DNA of 64,000 nt, from positions 350,360-414,359 of the forward strand of contig JAEUVJ010000053.1 of NCBI GenBank assembly GCA_016787085.1, written 5' to 3'. Every line of letters begins with the position of its first letter. Position 1 is the first letter of the stretch. The notes under the pieces are model-generated. The model saw only the letters and a list, made by a program, of their open reading frames with translations, was not told the origin of the DNA and made no database searches. A program made the position numbers and the translations under genes. The DNA comes from Chitinophagaceae bacterium (GTDB taxonomy: Bacteria; Bacteroidota; Bacteroidia; Chitinophagales; Chitinophagaceae). Of this stretch, positions 43,701 through 52,201 are shown piece by piece.

Positions 43701-44295
43701 CATTGAAGCATTTACCGAGATGAAAAAAAGGTATGAGTTCATCCTTGAACAAAAGAATGACCTTGTAACGGCGAAAGACAGTTTATTAAAGACCATTGAA
43801 GAAGTAGAAGCGACGGCTAACCAGAAATTCTTAGAGACATTCAATCTTGTCAGGGAGAATTTCCATAAGGTATTCAAGTCATTGTTCACCGAAGATGACC
43901 AGTGCGATCTTGTACTGGAGAACCCGGAGAACCTGGCTGATAGCGGCATTGATGTCATTGCCAAACCCAAGGGCAAACGACCGACATCACTGACACAGCT
44001 TAGTGGCGGTGAAAGAACATTGACCGCAACAGCGTTGTTGTTTGCTATCTACCTGATCAAGCCGGCGCCGTTCTGTATCCTGGATGAGGTTGACGCCCCG
44101 CTGGATGATGCGAATGTGAGTAAGTTCACCAATATGATCCGCCAGTTCAGTGAGAATTCACAGTTCATCATCGTTACCCACAATAAAATGACGATGAGCA
44201 CGGTGGATGTGATCTATGGCGTGACGATGCAGGAGCCGGGTGTGAGTAAATTAGTGAGTGTGGACTTCAGGAATTTGCAGCAGCAGCAGAATTAG
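40759..44295 (+). CDS. smc: chromosome segregation protein SMC
   Basis: The 1178-residue ATPase forms the core of bacterial condensin. It starts at a GTG (no better ATG; the protein begins MRLKSLEIKGFKSFADKT as usual). Walker A is GPNGCGKSN at 31-39. Two long coiled coils flank a hinge of about 510-660 (PILSDVMYVKEEYRTALENVLEPYLGYYVV). The C-terminal head has the signature LSGGE at 1081-1085 and Walker B ILDEVDAPLDD at 1107. Its scpA/scpB partners are not near. A terminator follows. Confidence 0.97.
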   Translation: MRLKSLEIKGFKSFADKTIVNFDDNITGIVGPNGCGKSNIVDSIRWVIGEQKISHLRSENLDSLVFNGSKTRSASGLAEVSLTFENTKNLLPTEFSTVTITRKFYRSGESEYRLNDVQCRLKDIQNLFMDTGVSTDSYAIIALDMVDDLIKDKDNSRRRMLEQAAGISIYKTRKKEAKLKLDATEQDLARIEDLLFEINNQLKALESQAKKAEKYHEIKKDYREVSIELAKAALEGFNLTYKELNEQHDAETDKRIRMEAEIANEEAALEQEKVGFIEKERQLQSMQHAFNDLVQQVRTKENEKNLAAQRLEYLKEREESLAAFLQKAEGQLKGIDESIGFTQLQVDEETKSFAELQEQLQQYQNEVSVKREVLDEKRRSLDSLRSEYQQVQRNQFDAEKKVAVADTSVQNLQRAISQIEEERKQREEQRHHLDQERILKEKELSIKKVDLEQLQQHQENTKEQILQTQSIVEGLRNELAAETRKLDAKKNEHDLLKSMIDSMEGYPDSVKFLHNNTNWNHTSPILSDVMYVKEEYRTALENVLEPYLGYYVVNDLQEGLQAVRLLDENKKGKANFFLLDKVNAADADIASHALEGGTPALSVVEVDEKYRKLAEHLLGNVFIADSEDALQNSNGFVVIEKNGKYVKGKYSLTGGSVGMIEGKKIGRAKNLEKLQEEILAQDEVVEKLRSQIQARHNEVIAFNEDLRESALRETEKEIQQLTNQVFALHNKLENLHSMQTNSQHRLEELTHQVQQTHSSVEGVRNQLVQYNEELQSFTSRLSEADEAFKAAEGDYNEATQQYNEFNLNVTKQQSKIAALKQELEFKKNQLNDLQQQIENNTTSLADTTTSIEQSTASLTEIEEGLIGMMRRREEEERVLNEADQAYYNLRNQLSEKESELRHKVKDKEQVEHLLAAIKDKLNELKLQLAGTKERLDVEFRIRLEDILDQARTTEIALEELQEKADRMKKRLENLGEVNPTAIEAFTEMKKRYEFILEQKNDLVTAKDSLLKTIEEVEATANQKFLETFNLVRENFHKVFKSLFTEDDQCDLVLENPENLADSGIDVIAKPKGKRPTSLTQLSGGERTLTATALLFAIYLIKPAPFCILDEVDAPLDDANVSKFTNMIRQFSENSQFIIVTHNKMTMSTVDVIYGVTMQEPGVSKLVSVDFRNLQQQQN

Positions 44296-44348
44296 GGAAT
44301 GTAAGTGGTGAATGATAAGTGGCGGGTGGGGAAGATCAATATGCTTGA

Positions 44349-44377
44349 AAAGTCTTGCGAAAGCAGGACTTTTTTTA
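44349..44377 (+). terminator. Rho-independent terminator after smc
   Basis: AAGTCTTGC-GAAA-GCAGGACTT forms a 9-bp stem with one G:T pair, followed by TTTTTT. Confidence 0.75.
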
Positions 44378-44419
44378 TGGGTCATTGATGATTCATAAAA
44401 GATAACGATCGTATGCAAA

Positions 44420-44502
44420 ACACATCGATATCATCCCGGTTCAGGACGTGGATATATCATATACAGGGAACTGCTGCCGGATCAAGCCCGGGATGACATT
44501 GT
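44420..44502. repeat. CATCCCGG...CCCGGGATGA-type inverted repeat
   Basis: ATCATCCCGG near 44435 and CCCGGGATGAC near 44489 are inverted copies, with GCTGCCGGATCAAGC before the second. The words match a class of short interspersed repeats frequent in bacterial genomes. It lies between smc and the acyl-CoA-binding protein gene. Confidence 0.5.
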
Positions 44503-44545
44503 AAATTGTTCAAATTCTATGATCTGTTCATTACCGGAAAGTATT

Positions 44546-44803
44546 TTACCCCTTCAGCTTAGCTACAAGGTCAGCATATTCCTGCATCGCAGTTTCTTTT
44601 GTTTTTCCTTTCATGGCAGCCCACGCTTCATATTTGGCCTTGTTGACAAAATCAAAAGGATTAGATGGAGGATCGGTGTTTACATCGCCTTCAGTAGCTT
44701 GTTTGTATAGCGAATATAATTGCAGTAAGGTGTCATTGCTGGGTCGTTCAGATAAGGTCTTGCTTTCAGTCACAGCTTTCTCAAACAGTTCTTTTAACTC
44801 CAT
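44546..44803 (-). CDS. acyl-CoA-binding protein
   Basis: The 85-residue four-helix protein starts at ATG 44803; the upstream in-frame ATG lies in a poor context. ACBP signatures are clear: LQLYSLYKQATEGDVN (acyl-CoA site region), NPFDFVNKAKYEAWAAMKGKTKETAMQEY. It binds long-chain acyl-CoA in the cytoplasm and buffers lipid metabolism. ACBPs are typical of eukaryotes but occur sporadically in bacteria, including Bacteroidota. Confidence 0.92.
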   Translation of the reverse strand: MELKELFEKAVTESKTLSERPSNDTLLQLYSLYKQATEGDVNTDPPSNPFDFVNKAKYEAWAAMKGKTKETAMQEYADLVAKLKG

Positions 44804-44876
44804 ATAACGTTTTTGGCGAATATAGTTTATTTTAAACACAATGACATCCGGCCTGTCCTTTATGAACGGGTATCAT

Positions 44877-45905
44877 TTATTTCTTTCTTGCCTCATCAAT
44901 AAAGGTCCTTTTTACAAATGCCTGGTCCTTTATCAACTCATAAAACCCATCGAGGTAACTGATCATTTCCTTTCTTTCACCCAACGCCAGCAGTTCAAAA
45001 TTCATGATGAGATATTCGAAGGCATCTTTCTTTTGACGGAGATCGTCGAGGCAGACCTGCAACTCTTCCATGCTGCGCGGGAACCCGCGGTATAAACGTT
45101 CCTTCACGGAACTGATCCCTAACTCTTCAGGCGGTATGGCATATTCAGCATTGACAAGGCCGCAATAGTCAAAATCGTAAGGAACAGCAACGGGAGGTGC
45201 AAGTGTATCTTTCTTTGGGCGCATTAGTTTAATATTATGGTAAGCGGGTACAGTCCAGTCCGTGTTGCCGATCATATACTGGAAGAGGGCCACCAACGTC
45301 ATTTGCGCACGGTCAGTACTTTGTGTGTTAAAGGTTGTGTTCTCTACTTCATAGCATTTATTCCTTTTGGCCATTTCATCCACATCTTCAATGAAAAAAC
45401 CGTACTGTGTGTAAGGTTTTATTTTCCCTTTTGTATCCCGGTAGGTAATGTGCAGGAGCCTGACACGGAAACTCATGCTGGTAAGCTGGTTGAACATTTT
45501 ATAAATAAGGTATTCTTTCAGCACCAGGGATTCATTCACTATTCCGCGATTGCAGCCGCATACAACTTTCAATTTTTTCAAACGTGCCAGTTGTGGTGAT
45601 GAAGGATTCTTGAAGTCGAACTTCATACTGGGCATATAGCAATTCTTTCTTCTGAACTCCCCCCTGGCGCTTAGTTGTATATCTTCGGTGATCACAGTGC
45701 TGTCAGGAAAATAACAGGTGATCTTTGCAGGTTGGTATTGGTTGACCTCCTTTTCGGAAGTGAGTTTTTTGAGATCGGTGGAGAGTTCAATGTTCAATGG
45801 TCTTTCGTCTTCAAAAAAACTGACCTCATTGACAGGGACCTGTGCTGATGCCCGGAACGTATAGGCGAACAACAGTACAATGATACAGTGTAAAATATTT
45901 CTCAT
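44877..45905 (-). CDS. CotH-like protein (paralogue of the gene at 24.5 kb)
   Basis: The 342-residue protein has a plain signal peptide (MRNILHCIIVLLFAYTFRASA), unlike its paralogue, which supports periplasmic export of both. It shares the blocks ARGEFRR, LVLKEYL, YGFFIEDVD, QYMIGNTDW, YHNIKL, PYDFD and YRGFPR; by eye roughly half the residues match over the full length. The GNTDW...HN...DFD order suggests an atypical-kinase (CotH-like) fold; this is inference. It is isolated between an ACBP gene and a phosphatase gene. Confidence 0.68.
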   Translation of the reverse strand: MRNILHCIIVLLFAYTFRASAQVPVNEVSFFEDERPLNIELSTDLKKLTSEKEVNQYQPAKITCYFPDSTVITEDIQLSARGEFRRKNCYMPSMKFDFKNPSSPQLARLKKLKVVCGCNRGIVNESLVLKEYLIYKMFNQLTSMSFRVRLLHITYRDTKGKIKPYTQYGFFIEDVDEMAKRNKCYEVENTTFNTQSTDRAQMTLVALFQYMIGNTDWTVPAYHNIKLMRPKKDTLAPPVAVPYDFDYCGLVNAEYAIPPEELGISSVKERLYRGFPRSMEELQVCLDDLRQKKDAFEYLIMNFELLALGERKEMISYLDGFYELIKDQAFVKRTFIDEARKK

Positions 45906-45977
45906 GTTGCAGCAGCTATAATGAATGTTTTTGCAACAAAAATTTACGAAAGAAAAAATGAACCAAAGGCCATCGGC

Positions 45978-47603
45978 TTATTTTAAAGCTTCTTCCACTA
46001 CCTGGCCAATACAACCATTAGGCATCTGTATATTCAGCAACGCTGCAATGGTCGGGGCAATATCTGTCATGTAAGTTTCCTTATTTGTTTTTCCGTGTTT
46101 AATCCCAAAGCCGTATAACAGGAAGGGAATATGTGCATCATACGGGTTCCATAAACCGTGGGAAGTGCCGGTAGATGAATAGCCTTCAAGATACTGCGGA
46201 AGCAGGATGACCTGTATGTCGCCATTGCGATGCGGGTTGTATCCGTTGTTCAGCATTTTCCTGATGGTTGCAGGCAATGGTACTGTATTGAGATCCCTGA
46301 TGGCGAAAGCCCGTGCAATACCCGGCTCGGCAGCGATCCGTTCAACGATCCAGTCAATAAGCTCGTCTTTATTCACTTTCCTCGCCTCTGCTATCCGCTG
46401 ATGGCTCAGGTGCAACTGGTAGTTCTCATCGGTGATGATGACCGAATCTATCTTGTATCTTTCTTTTACTTCTTTATTAATAGTGCTGATGATGCTGCTC
46501 ATCGGCACCCGCTTACCGGGTAATTTATTTTCCTGCATGAATTCAGGAACATGTGCCACACCATGATCAGCCGAAAGAAAAACGGTGTATTGATCTTTGC
46601 CCACTTTTGCGTCCAGGAAGTCAAGCAGGCTTCCCAGTTCTTTATCCAGGCGCAAGAAGCCATCTTCAGCTTCTATGGAGTTAGGACCAAATGTGTGACC
46701 AATATAATCAGGAGAAGAAAAACTGATAGCCAGAAAATCAGTGATATCATCTGTGCCGAGTTGTTCGCCAATGACAGTTGATTTGGCAAATTCTGCGGTC
46801 ATGGTATTGCCATACGGGGTGGCAGATATGGACCCGTAGCTTTTGCCGATAAATCTTTTGAGATCATAAGGAAACTTTGTGCCGAAAGGTTTTCCTTCAT
46901 AACTCTTTTCATCGGCTGTGCTTTGTAAATAAGTATTGGCAGGATATAGCAGGTCCCATCCTTTTTCGTAATATTTATCCGGCCATTTCTGCGCATTGAA
47001 ATCACTGACCCATGCCGGTAATTCGTTCATGTAATAGGTGGAAGTGATCCATTGGCCTACTGTGTTATCGTACCAGTAAGCAGCATTGGCGCTATGGCCG
47101 GCAGGAAGGATACCGCCCCTGTCTTTGATCGCAATACCAATGACCTTGCTCCTGAAATTAGTGGCCAGCCGCAGTTCATCGCAGATCGTGGTGACCAGCA
47201 TGCTCTTCGGGCTCATTTTCCCCAATGAAGAGGCGCTGCCTACAGTTCTTACGGAAGTATCTTCCGTACAATATACCGCTCTCATCTGGTCCCTGTCCCA
47301 CCACATATTGCCTGTAATGCCGTTGATGGCCGGTACAGAACCTGTATAAATACTCGTATGACCGCAGGCGGTCACCGTTGGGGCATAAGGTATTAAAGTG
47401 TTCTCAGCGGCAAAGCCGTTATTCAGCATTCTTTTAAAACCACCATTTATATCATACCGGTCATAATAACGATACAGGTAGTCCCAGCGCATCTGGTCAA
47501 TGACTATACCGACGACGAGCCTGGGTCTTTGAAGCGTATTGGATTGTGTACGGGCATTGGCTGCCGATAGCAGAACTATAACAACGAAGAACATCCTTTT
47601 CAT
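45978..47603 (-). CDS. PafA-type alkaline phosphatase
   Basis: The 541-residue protein starts at ATG 47603; a longer frame to 47720 would run into a promoter-like box and lacks a signal peptide. The signal MKRMFFVVIVLLSAANA is followed by the alkaline phosphatase superfamily: VIDQMRWDY (metal Asp), the nucleophile Thr in YAPTVTACGHTSIYTG, DYIGHTFGPNS, ADHGVAHVPEF and the final SHGLWNPYDAHIPFLLYG. PafA releases phosphate from many phosphomonoesters in the periplasm and is the main phosphate-repressible-independent phosphatase in this phylum. It overlaps no other gene. Confidence 0.93.
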   Translation of the reverse strand: MKRMFFVVIVLLSAANARTQSNTLQRPRLVVGIVIDQMRWDYLYRYYDRYDINGGFKRMLNNGFAAENTLIPYAPTVTACGHTSIYTGSVPAINGITGNMWWDRDQMRAVYCTEDTSVRTVGSASSLGKMSPKSMLVTTICDELRLATNFRSKVIGIAIKDRGGILPAGHSANAAYWYDNTVGQWITSTYYMNELPAWVSDFNAQKWPDKYYEKGWDLLYPANTYLQSTADEKSYEGKPFGTKFPYDLKRFIGKSYGSISATPYGNTMTAEFAKSTVIGEQLGTDDITDFLAISFSSPDYIGHTFGPNSIEAEDGFLRLDKELGSLLDFLDAKVGKDQYTVFLSADHGVAHVPEFMQENKLPGKRVPMSSIISTINKEVKERYKIDSVIITDENYQLHLSHQRIAEARKVNKDELIDWIVERIAAEPGIARAFAIRDLNTVPLPATIRKMLNNGYNPHRNGDIQVILLPQYLEGYSSTGTSHGLWNPYDAHIPFLLYGFGIKHGKTNKETYMTDIAPTIAALLNIQMPNGCIGQVVEEALK

Positions 47604-47622
47604 GGCGTGGGGACCTTTTTTA

Positions 47623-47630
47623 CAAAAATA
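47623..47630 (-). promoter_or_regulatory. putative -7 box of the phosphatase gene
   Basis: TATTTTTG on the minus strand is a TAnnTTTG match 20 bases before the ATG at 47603. It supports the shorter start. No -33 box was found. Confidence 0.45.
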
Positions 47631-47679
47631 GTGTATCGGGAAGTCATACACTATGATAATTACCGGCCGTAAACGGTTG

Positions 47680-48258
47680 CTATGCCAAAGCCTTTTTTTT
47701 CTTGTAGAAAGTATCGGCAATAAGCGCCGCAGGTATGCCGATCATGCCTGCCAGGATGAGTGCAGCGATGACGGCCTGCCGGGCATCAAAAGGCCTTTCA
47801 GGAATATTACTTAAAGGTACCACCAGCAGGTTCATAACGGCCCAGATAAAAATTCCGTAAACAAACCCGGTGATGAATTTATTTTTCAGCCATGCGACCA
47901 GCTTGGGATAAATAAGAAACAGGAACGCGGTAAAGAGAAAAGCGATCATATAATGGAAAACGGTACCCCAGGTGATCAGCAAAGTATTGCTGATAGAGGC
48001 ATCCTTGCCAAAAACACCGCTGGCGATATACTTTAGAATACGGTCAGGCCCGCCGTTCGTCATAAACGTCAGGAAGGAAACAGGCGCTGCTTCTCCGCCG
48101 GGGGCTATTTTGAGTTTCGCACCCTGGTCTGTATCAATATAGAATTTAACGAAGGCTGAAAGTATGTCAAGCGTGCCGGTCAATAAAGCAGTCAGTGAAA
48201 TAGCTCTGAACATGTCTGGTTTTTGTTGTGTGGCAGTTGAAAGGGTTACAGTCATCAT
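47680..48258 (-). CDS. integral membrane protein
   Basis: The 192-residue protein has four hydrophobic segments (about 17-38, 92-116, 127-148, 161-180) and a basic tail (FYKKKKALA). An ATG one codon later is equally possible. The pattern resembles small YagU/DUF1440-like membrane proteins; no function is known. It is upstream of the phosphatase on the same strand. Confidence 0.75.
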   Translation of the reverse strand: MMTVTLSTATQQKPDMFRAISLTALLTGTLDILSAFVKFYIDTDQGAKLKIAPGGEAAPVSFLTFMTNGGPDRILKYIASGVFGKDASISNTLLITWGTVFHYMIAFLFTAFLFLIYPKLVAWLKNKFITGFVYGIFIWAVMNLLVVPLSNIPERPFDARQAVIAALILAGMIGIPAALIADTFYKKKKALA

Positions 48259-48424
48259 AGCGGTTATGGATTGGTACGAAGAAACTAATATACTTATTCG
48301 ACCTGCAATTCAGCAAGGGTATTTTGATAAGTGTTAGTTCGGAAGGGCAGAAGGTAGATTTTCCCGGTGAAATACTATTGTACCTCACTCCCCGAAATTT
48401 TATTTTGCAGCAAAACCAGCCCTT

Positions 48425-49474
48425 ATGAAGACCTTTACCGGCCAGAGAAGTATGAAGAATAAGGCATTCAGGATATTTTGTTTCGTCTTATTCTTTTTTA
48501 TTTACCTGTACCTGATGCCTGGTTGTAAAAAAAGCGGTACAGCCGGCGATCATGGTAATGGGAATGCAAGCGATCCGCCGCCTGTAACTGGTACAAACTG
48601 TACTGCTGCGAAAGCTGATGCGGAGAACCTGCAGCTATTCCCGGCAGATAATGCCTGGAACCTTGATATTTCTTCTGCGCAGGTTGACCCTTATAATTCA
48701 CAGATCATCGCAGGTTTTGCATCGAATGTGATCAAAGCGGATTTCGGCAGCGGTTTATGGGAAGGTGCACCGATCGGTATCCCGTATGTGGTTGTATGCG
48801 GAAATCAAACTAAATATACTGTTGTATTCCGTTCAAACAGTTATGATGGCAATTACGGTGATGAAAGCGATGCAGGCCCATATCCTGTTCCTTTAACAGC
48901 GCCGGTGGAAGGGAATGGACAAGGCGACAGCCATGTGATCGCTGTAGATGAGGAAAATAAAATATTATATGAGCTGTATAATGCTTCTGTAAACAACGGT
49001 CACTGGGAAGCATCATCCGGCGCCATCTTCGATCTGAAGACAAATACACTTCGTCCTGACGGATGGACGTCAGCAGATGCGGCAGGTCTTCCCATCTTTG
49101 CAGGGCTCGTGCGGTATGAAGAGATCCTGAAAGGTGTGATCGATCACCCGATACGATTTACTCTACCATCAGCGAAAGTAAAGCCTGCGTATATACATCC
49201 TGCCCGCCACAAAGTAAACAGTACCGGCGGGCAGTTTTCTTCATTACCATTCGGGACAAGAATAAGATTAAAAGCAGGTTTTGACCTTAGTTCTTTCTCT
49301 GCTACCAATAAGATCATATTAACGGCGATGAAAAAATATGGCCTTATCCTCGCTGACATCGGCAGTAACCTTTATATCACCGGCTCACCTGATGAAAGAT
49401 GGAACAATGATGATCTTCGCCTGCTTGGACAGGTGCATGGTTCCGACTTTGAAGTAGTGAAATTCAATAATTGA
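48425..49474 (+). CDS. hypothetical lipoprotein
   Basis: The 349-residue protein has a long hydrophobic signal with a lipobox near LMPGC (Cys34); an in-frame ATG at 48452 would shorten the n-region. The body has the pattern FPADNAWNLDISSAQVDPYNSQIIAGF, VIAVDEENKILYELYNAS, GAIFDLKTNTLRPDGWTSADAAGLPIFAGLVRYEEI and DHPIRFTLPSA, which looks like an intact conserved family of secreted proteins. The function is unknown. Glu/His residues could be catalytic, but no motif is recognised. Confidence 0.75.
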   Translation: MKTFTGQRSMKNKAFRIFCFVLFFFIYLYLMPGCKKSGTAGDHGNGNASDPPPVTGTNCTAAKADAENLQLFPADNAWNLDISSAQVDPYNSQIIAGFASNVIKADFGSGLWEGAPIGIPYVVVCGNQTKYTVVFRSNSYDGNYGDESDAGPYPVPLTAPVEGNGQGDSHVIAVDEENKILYELYNASVNNGHWEASSGAIFDLKTNTLRPDGWTSADAAGLPIFAGLVRYEEILKGVIDHPIRFTLPSAKVKPAYIHPARHKVNSTGGQFSSLPFGTRIRLKAGFDLSSFSATNKIILTAMKKYGLILADIGSNLYITGSPDERWNNDDLRLLGQVHGSDFEVVKFNN

Positions 49475-49551
49475 AAACTGTTTCCTGCAGGAACATAAGA
49501 TCACAAGAACCCGCAGCGGTGGCTTAGTTCTCTTAACATGAATGTAAATCA

Positions 49552-50757
49552 TTACTGTGCACCAGATGCTTTGTGCAGTCTCCAGTAAGAAAAAGAAGTA
49601 AATAAAGCTAACCCGCCTACCACCCACCAAAGTGCATCGAAACCGGCATGTTCAGCTAATTGTGCCCCAAGCAACGGTCCTAGACATTGCGCTGCCGACC
49701 AGGCCATCGTATATAATGCGGCATATTGCCCGCGGTTGGAAGGCTGTGTACGGCTGATCCAGTACGTATTCATGAACGGCATGGAGAATATCTCGCCAAA
49801 AGTGATCAGCAGTATCATGGCAAATGCCAGTGATGCGCCCATCCCCGGAAGATTAAGCATCAGGAATGCAAGACCGGTCAATGCCACACCGAAAATGATA
49901 TATAGGGTACTTCTTCTTTTGCCTTCCAGTTTATATACAAGCACCATTTCTACCAACGCTATAATAACCCCATTGATGGACATCAGGAAACCGATATAAG
50001 GCTTGGAAAAATGAAGGTCATTTTTAAAATAAACAGGAACGTTGGTGAATATCTGGAAAAAGCAACTGGCAAACAGCATCGTGATAGTGACGAACCACAA
50101 GTACGTTTTATCCTTATAAGCGGAATGAATGACCTGTGCCGGGCCGTCACCTGGTCTCTTTGATGGTTTATAATCCACCGGTTTCAGGAACCACCACATC
50201 AGCAGTGCTGCAAACAGGTTGGTGATGCCATCTATCCAGAACAATAGTTCATAGCTGATATCTGCGATCAGGCCGCCTGTACCGCTGCCTACTGCCCATC
50301 CGATATTGATGGCAAGCCTGTTCAAAGCATAAGAACGTGTCCTGTTCTCGTCTTTGCTGTAGAATGCGATAGCGGTTGAATTGGCCGGTCGAAAAGCTTC
50401 ATTGACAAAACTGACAAGAAATGTGAAAATACAGATCAGCGAATAGCTGTGCATCTGGCCTAATACCATGAACAATATCCCGCCACCGGTCAGGGTGATC
50501 AGTTGAACAGGATAGAAACCGATCTTATCGGTCAGTCTTCCTCCAAAATAAGCGCCACTGAAAGCACCGGCTCCGAACAGGCCGAACACAATACCTGCCT
50601 GTCCGATACTGTACCCGATGCTGGTAAGGTAAATGGTCATGAAAGGAATGACCATTGTTCCGCTACGATTGATGAGCATCACCAATGAGAGCAGCCAGGT
50701 TGACCTTGACAGTCCGGAATAAGCATTGCGGTATGTTCTTGCCGTGGTAGCGATCAT
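49552..50757 (-). CDS. MFS transporter
   Basis: The 401-residue protein has twelve hydrophobic segments in two halves, with the loop 2-3 motif GGRLTDKIGFYPV (GxLaDrxGrk-type) at about 72-84. It begins MIATTARTYRNAYSGLSRSTWLLSLVMLINRSG. It probably exports or imports a small solute; the family (drug/sugar efflux type) is not resolved. It is convergent with the lipoprotein gene upstream and a lipase gene follows on the same strand with an 83-base gap. Confidence 0.92.
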   Translation of the reverse strand: MIATTARTYRNAYSGLSRSTWLLSLVMLINRSGTMVIPFMTIYLTSIGYSIGQAGIVFGLFGAGAFSGAYFGGRLTDKIGFYPVQLITLTGGGILFMVLGQMHSYSLICIFTFLVSFVNEAFRPANSTAIAFYSKDENRTRSYALNRLAINIGWAVGSGTGGLIADISYELLFWIDGITNLFAALLMWWFLKPVDYKPSKRPGDGPAQVIHSAYKDKTYLWFVTITMLFASCFFQIFTNVPVYFKNDLHFSKPYIGFLMSINGVIIALVEMVLVYKLEGKRRSTLYIIFGVALTGLAFLMLNLPGMGASLAFAMILLITFGEIFSMPFMNTYWISRTQPSNRGQYAALYTMAWSAAQCLGPLLGAQLAEHAGFDALWWVVGGLALFTSFSYWRLHKASGAQ

Positions 50758-50840
50758 AAAGTGAACAAAATTACCTGTTGCAGCCTTAATGGTAGAGGCC
50801 GGTCATGTAAAAATGTCTGCCCGGGTTGGGCATTGTTGTA

Positions 50841-51917
50841 TTAATGAGGATCACAACTGATAACCGGTGCACCTATCGCAGCAGCGTATCTTTCCATGCT
50901 ATGCTGGTAACCGGCTTCGGCGAACCAGTCGCCGGCTGTATTGCCATTATTCTTACCCGAAAGGGGTATGCTGATCAGCTTCCCATTACCACTGGTATGG
51001 GAATAGCCGGAGAAGCTGCTGCTGAGCTCGAGCAGATCCAGGCCGGTACTGATAATGGTAAATGCATTGCTCAGTTTGGTATTGATATTTTCATAGCCTA
51101 TTTCAATAGAACCGGCAGAAGGGCCATTGGTAAAAAGTTCACCCAGTTTCTTCATTCTGTCAGTGCAGGGAAATTTGGCCACGATATCGTTTCTATTCTC
51201 GATCCTTACAGCAGCCGGGAACTTCTTATTAAAATCCTCAGCAAATGCCCGGTTACCCGGCGCCGGAGCGGCAAACGTGGTCACATACATATTGTTCTTA
51301 GGCTGGCCATCCTCATTGAATTTTGACCAGAGGTAGGAGGCATAGACAATGGCCATGTTTCCGCCAAGGCTATGACCGGTAATATAGAGAGGTATCTCGT
51401 CCTTAATATTTTCAGCTATAAAGGTCCGGAGAGGTTTACCGCTTGTTTTATCTTTTAGTTTCTCCATGTTTTGCCATGCGATATAAGAGCCCCGGGAGAT
51501 TTTTGCTTTTTCATTAGTACTATACGGCCATTTGTCCTGAACGGCTACATTCAGGTCATGATATATCCAGTTATTAAAAGCATCTTCTGTAAAGGAAAGA
51601 AGAGAGCCGCGTATAGCCAGTACATACTTTTCGCCATCAGTCGCTACAAAGGCGTAATTGCCGCTGATCCCTTCAGGGTCCCATACAACTTTCCATCCCG
51701 GCACATGTTTATCTAATTGTTCCTGCGGGTCAGTGCAATACGTTACTTCGGCAAATATGGCGGCCGTTGTATCGGTAAAGGGTGGTTTAGAGGGTATGAT
51801 ATTTCCTGATCTTACCGGTACAGGAAGATCTTTTTCAGCAGCGGTATCATTCTGAACCGTGTCATTGCAGGATGAAAGAAAAACAAGGCTGATAAAAAGC
51901 AGGGAAAGATATTTCAT
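50841..51917 (-). CDS. class 3 lipase-like lipoprotein
   Basis: The 358-residue protein has a lipobox LSSC (Cys17). The lipase class 3 domain shows VLAIRGSLLSFTEDAFNNWIYHDLNV (oxyanion-loop region) and the nucleophile elbow ITGHSLGGNMAIVYASYL with Ser183, then VTTFAAPAPGNRAFAEDFN. The catalytic Asp is probably in RNDIVAKFPC and the His near the C-terminal YQHSMERYAA. It hydrolyses acylglycerols or related esters at the cell surface or periplasm. Confidence 0.9.
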   Translation of the reverse strand: MKYLSLLFISLVFLSSCNDTVQNDTAAEKDLPVPVRSGNIIPSKPPFTDTTAAIFAEVTYCTDPQEQLDKHVPGWKVVWDPEGISGNYAFVATDGEKYVLAIRGSLLSFTEDAFNNWIYHDLNVAVQDKWPYSTNEKAKISRGSYIAWQNMEKLKDKTSGKPLRTFIAENIKDEIPLYITGHSLGGNMAIVYASYLWSKFNEDGQPKNNMYVTTFAAPAPGNRAFAEDFNKKFPAAVRIENRNDIVAKFPCTDRMKKLGELFTNGPSAGSIEIGYENINTKLSNAFTIISTGLDLLELSSSFSGYSHTSGNGKLISIPLSGKNNGNTAGDWFAEAGYQHSMERYAAAIGAPVISCDPH

Positions 51918-52142
51918 ACAAAAAAGCGATGGCTAAAAATACAGATTTGCCTCCAGAGACAGGCATAGACAGCGGGTTCAAAGAGATCAGGGGCTATAAA
52001 AAAAATTGGGGGCAGAATGGAAATTCACCCCCGTTTTTAAAATCCAATATCCTATGAAAAACCGAGGCAATGATAGGGATAATATTGTAAATAACAAATA
52101 CCCTAAACAGGTTATTTTCTGAAACAAGCATATTATTACCTG

Positions 52143-52171
52143 TTTGTGTTATGTGAACACGCCTATATTTG
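52143..52171 (+). promoter_or_regulatory. promoter of the MBL-fold gene
   Basis: TTTG at 52143-52146 (-33) and TATATTTG at 52164-52171 (-7) with a 17-base spacer match the Bacteroidota sigma consensus closely. The start codon is at 52202. Confidence 0.7.
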
Positions 52172-52201
52172 ATTTATTGCTGATATTAATAACTACTTTA
52201 G

